From the NCBI GenBank assembly GCA_019420945.1, contig JAHZGF010000062.1:1-60020 (forward strand): a stretch of DNA of 60,020 bases, in the 5' to 3' direction. The translations under genes were made by a program, and so were the position numbers. Under the pieces are notes generated by a model that was given only the letters and a program-made list of their open reading frames with translations, did not search any database and had not been told where the DNA came from. Shown piece after piece: positions 57,799 to 60,020 of this stretch. Numbering within the stretch: position 1 is the first letter of the stretch; every line of letters begins with the position of its first letter. The stretch is from Clostridiales bacterium. Its GTDB lineage: Bacteria > Bacillota > Clostridia > Oscillospirales > Oscillospiraceae.

Positions 57799-58845
57799 AT
57801 GGATCTCTTTACCTGTGACTATACTGAGGGCTGCCACCCCAGGATTCTGGAAGCCCTGGGGCGTACCAATCTGGAGCAAACCAGCGGCTACGGCACTGAC
57901 TCCCACTGTGCCCGGGCCGCCGACCTGATCCGCCAGGCCTGCGAAGCCCCCAACAGCACCGTCCACTTCCTGGTGGGGGGCACCCAGACCAATATGACGG
58001 TGATCGCCGCCCTGCTGCGGCCCTATCAGGGGGTACTCTGCGCCGACTCCGGCCACATCAATGTCCACGAGACCGGCGCCGTGGAGGCCTCCGGCCACAA
58101 GGTGCTGGCGCTGCCGGGCTGTCAGGGCAAAATCACCGCAGCCCAAATTCAGGCCGCCGTGGAGGCCCACCGGAAGGACCAGAGCGCTGAGCACACCGTT
58201 CAGCCCGGCATGGTCTACCTCTCTCACCCCACCGAGTACGGCACCCTGTACACCAAGTCTGAGCTGGAGGCCATCGCCCAGGTCTGCCGGGACTATCATC
58301 TGCCGCTGTTCGTGGACGGGGCCCGGATGGGCTACGGCCTCACGGCTGATGACACTGACGTCACGCTGCCGGACCTGGCCCGGCTGACCGACGTGTTTTA
58401 CATCGGTGGCACCAAGGTGGGAGCCCTGTTCGGGGAAGCGGTGATCTTCCGGGACCCCAATCTGTCCCCTTGCTTCCGCTACATGATCAAACAGCGGGGC
58501 GGTATGCTGGCCAAAGGAAGGCTGCTGGGCATTCAGTTCGAATGTCTTTTTGAGGACGATCTCTACTTCCAGCTGGGCCGCCATGCCAATGAGCTGGCCT
58601 ACCGGGTCCGGGACATCTTCCGCTCTGCCGGCTGTCCCCTGCTCTTCGACTCCCCCACCAATCAGCAGTTCCCCATTCTGTCCAACGCCGCCTATGAAGT
58701 TCTGTCCCGGGATGTCCGGGGTGAATTCTGGCAGCAGGTGGACGACACCCACAGCGCCTTCCGGTTCTGCACCAGCTGGGCCACCAGCCCCGAAGCGGTG
58801 GATCGGCTGGAGCAAGCCGTGCATAAAATTGGGACACTATACTGA
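57799..58845 (+). CDS. ltaE: Low-specificity L-threonine aldolase
   Basis: 348 residues. A PLP enzyme splitting threonine to glycine and acetaldehyde. Visible: HFLVGGTQTNMTVIAALLRP (cofactor-binding), PLFVDGARMGYGL (Asp to the PLP ring), and YIGGTKVGALFGE with the PLP lysine K206. GAGGAGG precedes the ATG. Glycine and one-carbon units link it to folate, matching its neighbour. Confidence 0.94.
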   Translation: MDLFTCDYTEGCHPRILEALGRTNLEQTSGYGTDSHCARAADLIRQACEAPNSTVHFLVGGTQTNMTVIAALLRPYQGVLCADSGHINVHETGAVEASGHKVLALPGCQGKITAAQIQAAVEAHRKDQSAEHTVQPGMVYLSHPTEYGTLYTKSELEAIAQVCRDYHLPLFVDGARMGYGLTADDTDVTLPDLARLTDVFYIGGTKVGALFGEAVIFRDPNLSPCFRYMIKQRGGMLAKGRLLGIQFECLFEDDLYFQLGRHANELAYRVRDIFRSAGCPLLFDSPTNQQFPILSNAAYEVLSRDVRGEFWQQVDDTHSAFRFCTSWATSPEAVDRLEQAVHKIGTLY

Positions 58846-58859
58846 AAGGAGCAACAACC

Positions 58860-59234
58860 ATGGATTTCCGCATTCTGCACCACAACCACAATGTCGCTGA
58901 CCTGGACACCTCCATCGCCTTTTATGAAAAGGCACTGGGGCTGCACGAAAAGCGCCGCAAGGTAGCCGAGGACGGCTCCTATATCATCGTCTTTATGGGC
59001 GCTCGGGAGGACAACTTTGAAATCGAACTGACCTGGCTGCGGGACCACCCCCAGAAGTATGATCTGGGCGAGTGTGAGTTCCACATCGCCTTCGGCACTG
59101 AGCCAGAGGAATACGAGCAGGTCCACAAGCTCCATGAGGAGATGGGCTGTATCTGCTTTGAAAATCCCCAAATGGGCATTTACTTCATTGAGGACCCCGA
59201 CGGCTACTGGCTGGAGATCATCCCCCACAAGTAA
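58860..59234 (+). CDS. VOC-family glyoxalase-like protein
   Basis: 124 residues with the paired beta-alpha-beta-beta-beta layout of the vicinal oxygen chelate family. Possible metal ligands: His near residue 8 (LHHNHN), Glu near 56 (NFEIELTW), His near 75 (EFHIAFG) and Glu near 119 (YWLEIIP). It resembles lactoylglutathione lyase; the true substrate is unknown. Starts 14 bases after ltaE, so probably one operon. Confidence 0.88.
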   Translation: MDFRILHHNHNVADLDTSIAFYEKALGLHEKRRKVAEDGSYIIVFMGAREDNFEIELTWLRDHPQKYDLGECEFHIAFGTEPEEYEQVHKLHEEMGCICFENPQMGIYFIEDPDGYWLEIIPHK

Positions 59235-59242
59235 ACTGAACA

Positions 59243-59278
59243 CAAAAATCCCCCTGTCCGTCAGGCAGGGGGATTTTT
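59243..59278. terminator. Terminator between the glyoxalase and phosphatase genes
   Basis: AATCCCCCTG and its complement flanked by A and T runs, between convergent genes. Confidence 0.9.
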
Positions 59279-59279
59279 A

Positions 59280-59729
59280 TTATGTAAACTCTTTCAACAG
59301 AGCCTGGCAACCCTCCAGCACGTCCTGCCAGGTGGCTTCAAAGTCCCCGGTGTACCAGGGGTCTGCCACGTCTCCGGGGCGACGGGTGTGGGACATCAGC
59401 AGCGACACCTTCCCCTCCGGGTCATCGTCAACAAACCGGCGCATGTTGCGCAGATTGTTATGGTCCATGGCAATCAGATAATCGTAATATTCATAGTCCC
59501 CCCTGGTCATCTGCCGGGCAGTCTTTCCGGCACAGGAGATGCCGTGCTCCGCCAGCTTGCGCCGGGCGGGAGGATAGACGGAGTTGCCGATTTCCTCAGT
59601 GCTGGTGGCGGCGGAGGCGATCTCGAACTCAGCTTCCAGGCCGGCTTTTTTCACCAAGTCCTTCATCACAAATTCCGCCATGGGGCTGCGGCAAATGTTG
59701 CCGTGGCACACAAAAAGTATTTTTATCAT
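59280..59729 (-). CDS. Low-molecular-weight protein tyrosine phosphatase
   Basis: 149 residues. The catalytic loop CHGNICRS (C8 to R14) opens the protein, and the general acid region DPWYTGDFEATW lies near residue 120. Such enzymes regulate tyrosine kinases or act as arginine phosphatases. ATG 59729 has AGGAG 11 bases before; a longer frame upstream has no ribosome site. Confidence 0.93.
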   Translation of the reverse strand: MIKILFVCHGNICRSPMAEFVMKDLVKKAGLEAEFEIASAATSTEEIGNSVYPPARRKLAEHGISCAGKTARQMTRGDYEYYDYLIAMDHNNLRNMRRFVDDDPEGKVSLLMSHTRRPGDVADPWYTGDFEATWQDVLEGCQALLKEFT

Positions 59730-59889
59730 CTTTTTATAACTCCTCATAAGTCCTGTATTTCTTCTCAAACGCTTGATATTACAGGATTTTTCACACTTTT
59801 CGTGCAGTCTGAGCTTCCACCTGCTTTGAAGATATCTTCTCAAATCTTCTCAGGATTTCTCATGTTTTTTCCTGCAATATTGGTAAAGG

Positions 59890-59918
59890 CGTTGGTAAAG
59901 CAAGCCGCTTTACCAACG
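59890..59918. terminator. Inverted repeat beyond the second integrase
   Basis: CGTTGGTAAAGC and perfect 12-base complement around AAGCC, eight bases past the stop of the integrase gene. It may be its terminator or part of the attachment region. Nearby are direct repeats of TCTTCTCA (59760-59852). Confidence 0.6.
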
Positions 59919-59925
59919 GGCAATT

Positions 59926-60020
59926 TTAAGCGTTCGCCACACGCTGCAGTTCATCTTTGGCATCGTCAAACTTCACATGGGTGTAGGTATTCAGTGTTAC
60001 GCTGATGTCTGCATGGCCCA
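59926..60020 (-). CDS. Tyrosine integrase, C-terminus only (runs off window)
   Basis: The last 31 codons of an integrase: GHADISVTLNTYTHV contains the conserved His and the catalytic Tyr, ending KDELQRVANA. The rest is outside the window. It marks the edge of a second integrated element. Confidence 0.85.
   Translation of the reverse strand, partial: GHADISVTLNTYTHVKFDDAKDELQRVANA

Overview
The window looks like the chromosome of a GC-rich, low-oxygen gut-type Bacillota (class Clostridia, Oscillospiraceae-like). This is an inference from the gene content (YerC/TrpR-like protein, HslO, Clostridia-type folate operon), strong AGGAGG ribosome sites and sigma-A promoters; no rRNA is present to settle it. 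About 20 kb is host chromosome, about 39 kb is one prophage, and the last 95 bases are the end of a second integrated element.

Host, left side (1-15.1 kb). Two tRNA genes (Asp, Val) sit beyond an hslO-methyltransferase-yerC operon, facing purA. A long structured RNA leader precedes a small unknown gene. From 4.6 to 11.7 kb lies a coherent island for non-oxidative decarboxylation of a phenolic (hydroxyarylic) acid: UbiD-type decarboxylase, BsdD-type small subunit, PucR/CdaR-type regulator, UbiX flavin prenyltransferase, MFS transporter, LpdD-like prenyl-FMN chaperone and a type 1 isopentenyl-diphosphate isomerase. Together they could import the acid, build and deliver the prenylated FMN cofactor (including its dimethylallyl supply) and decarboxylate the substrate. 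The ubiD and transporter promoters, 6 kb apart, share the same boxes at identical spacing. Then come tRNA-Pro, an NlpC/P60-like endopeptidase and a large membrane protein of unknown role.

Prophage (about 15.2-54.4 kb). A leftward block of small genes with a J-domain protein faces a ribbon-helix-helix gene. The late block runs rightward: candidate small terminase, a phage tRNA-Met, large terminase, nozzle-like and adaptor-like proteins, portal, scaffold, capsid, fibre proteins, holin, amidase endolysin, and a 2335-residue large polyvalent protein with an embedded nuclease-like domain. No tail tube, sheath or tape measure is visible, so a short-tailed (podovirus-like) virion is inferred. After a bidirectional terminator at 39.15 kb, the early block runs leftward: nucleotide hydrolase-like protein, zinc-ribbon proteins, Lar-like anti-restriction protein, C5 methyltransferase, sigma-like factors, RusA, DnaB, replication initiator with iteron-like repeats, SSB, RecT and a PD-(D/E)XK nuclease. 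The switch at 52.2-53.1 kb has a Cro-like gene, three operators, a repressor, and a LexA-box promoter driving a small gene antisense to the repressor's 3' end. A tyrosine integrase closes the element.

Host, right side (54.4-59.9 kb). A leftward folate operon (folE, HD protein, folP, fused folB-folK, folA) diverges from threonine aldolase and a glyoxalase-family gene, followed by a low-molecular-weight phosphatase. The C-terminus of a second tyrosine integrase runs off the right edge.
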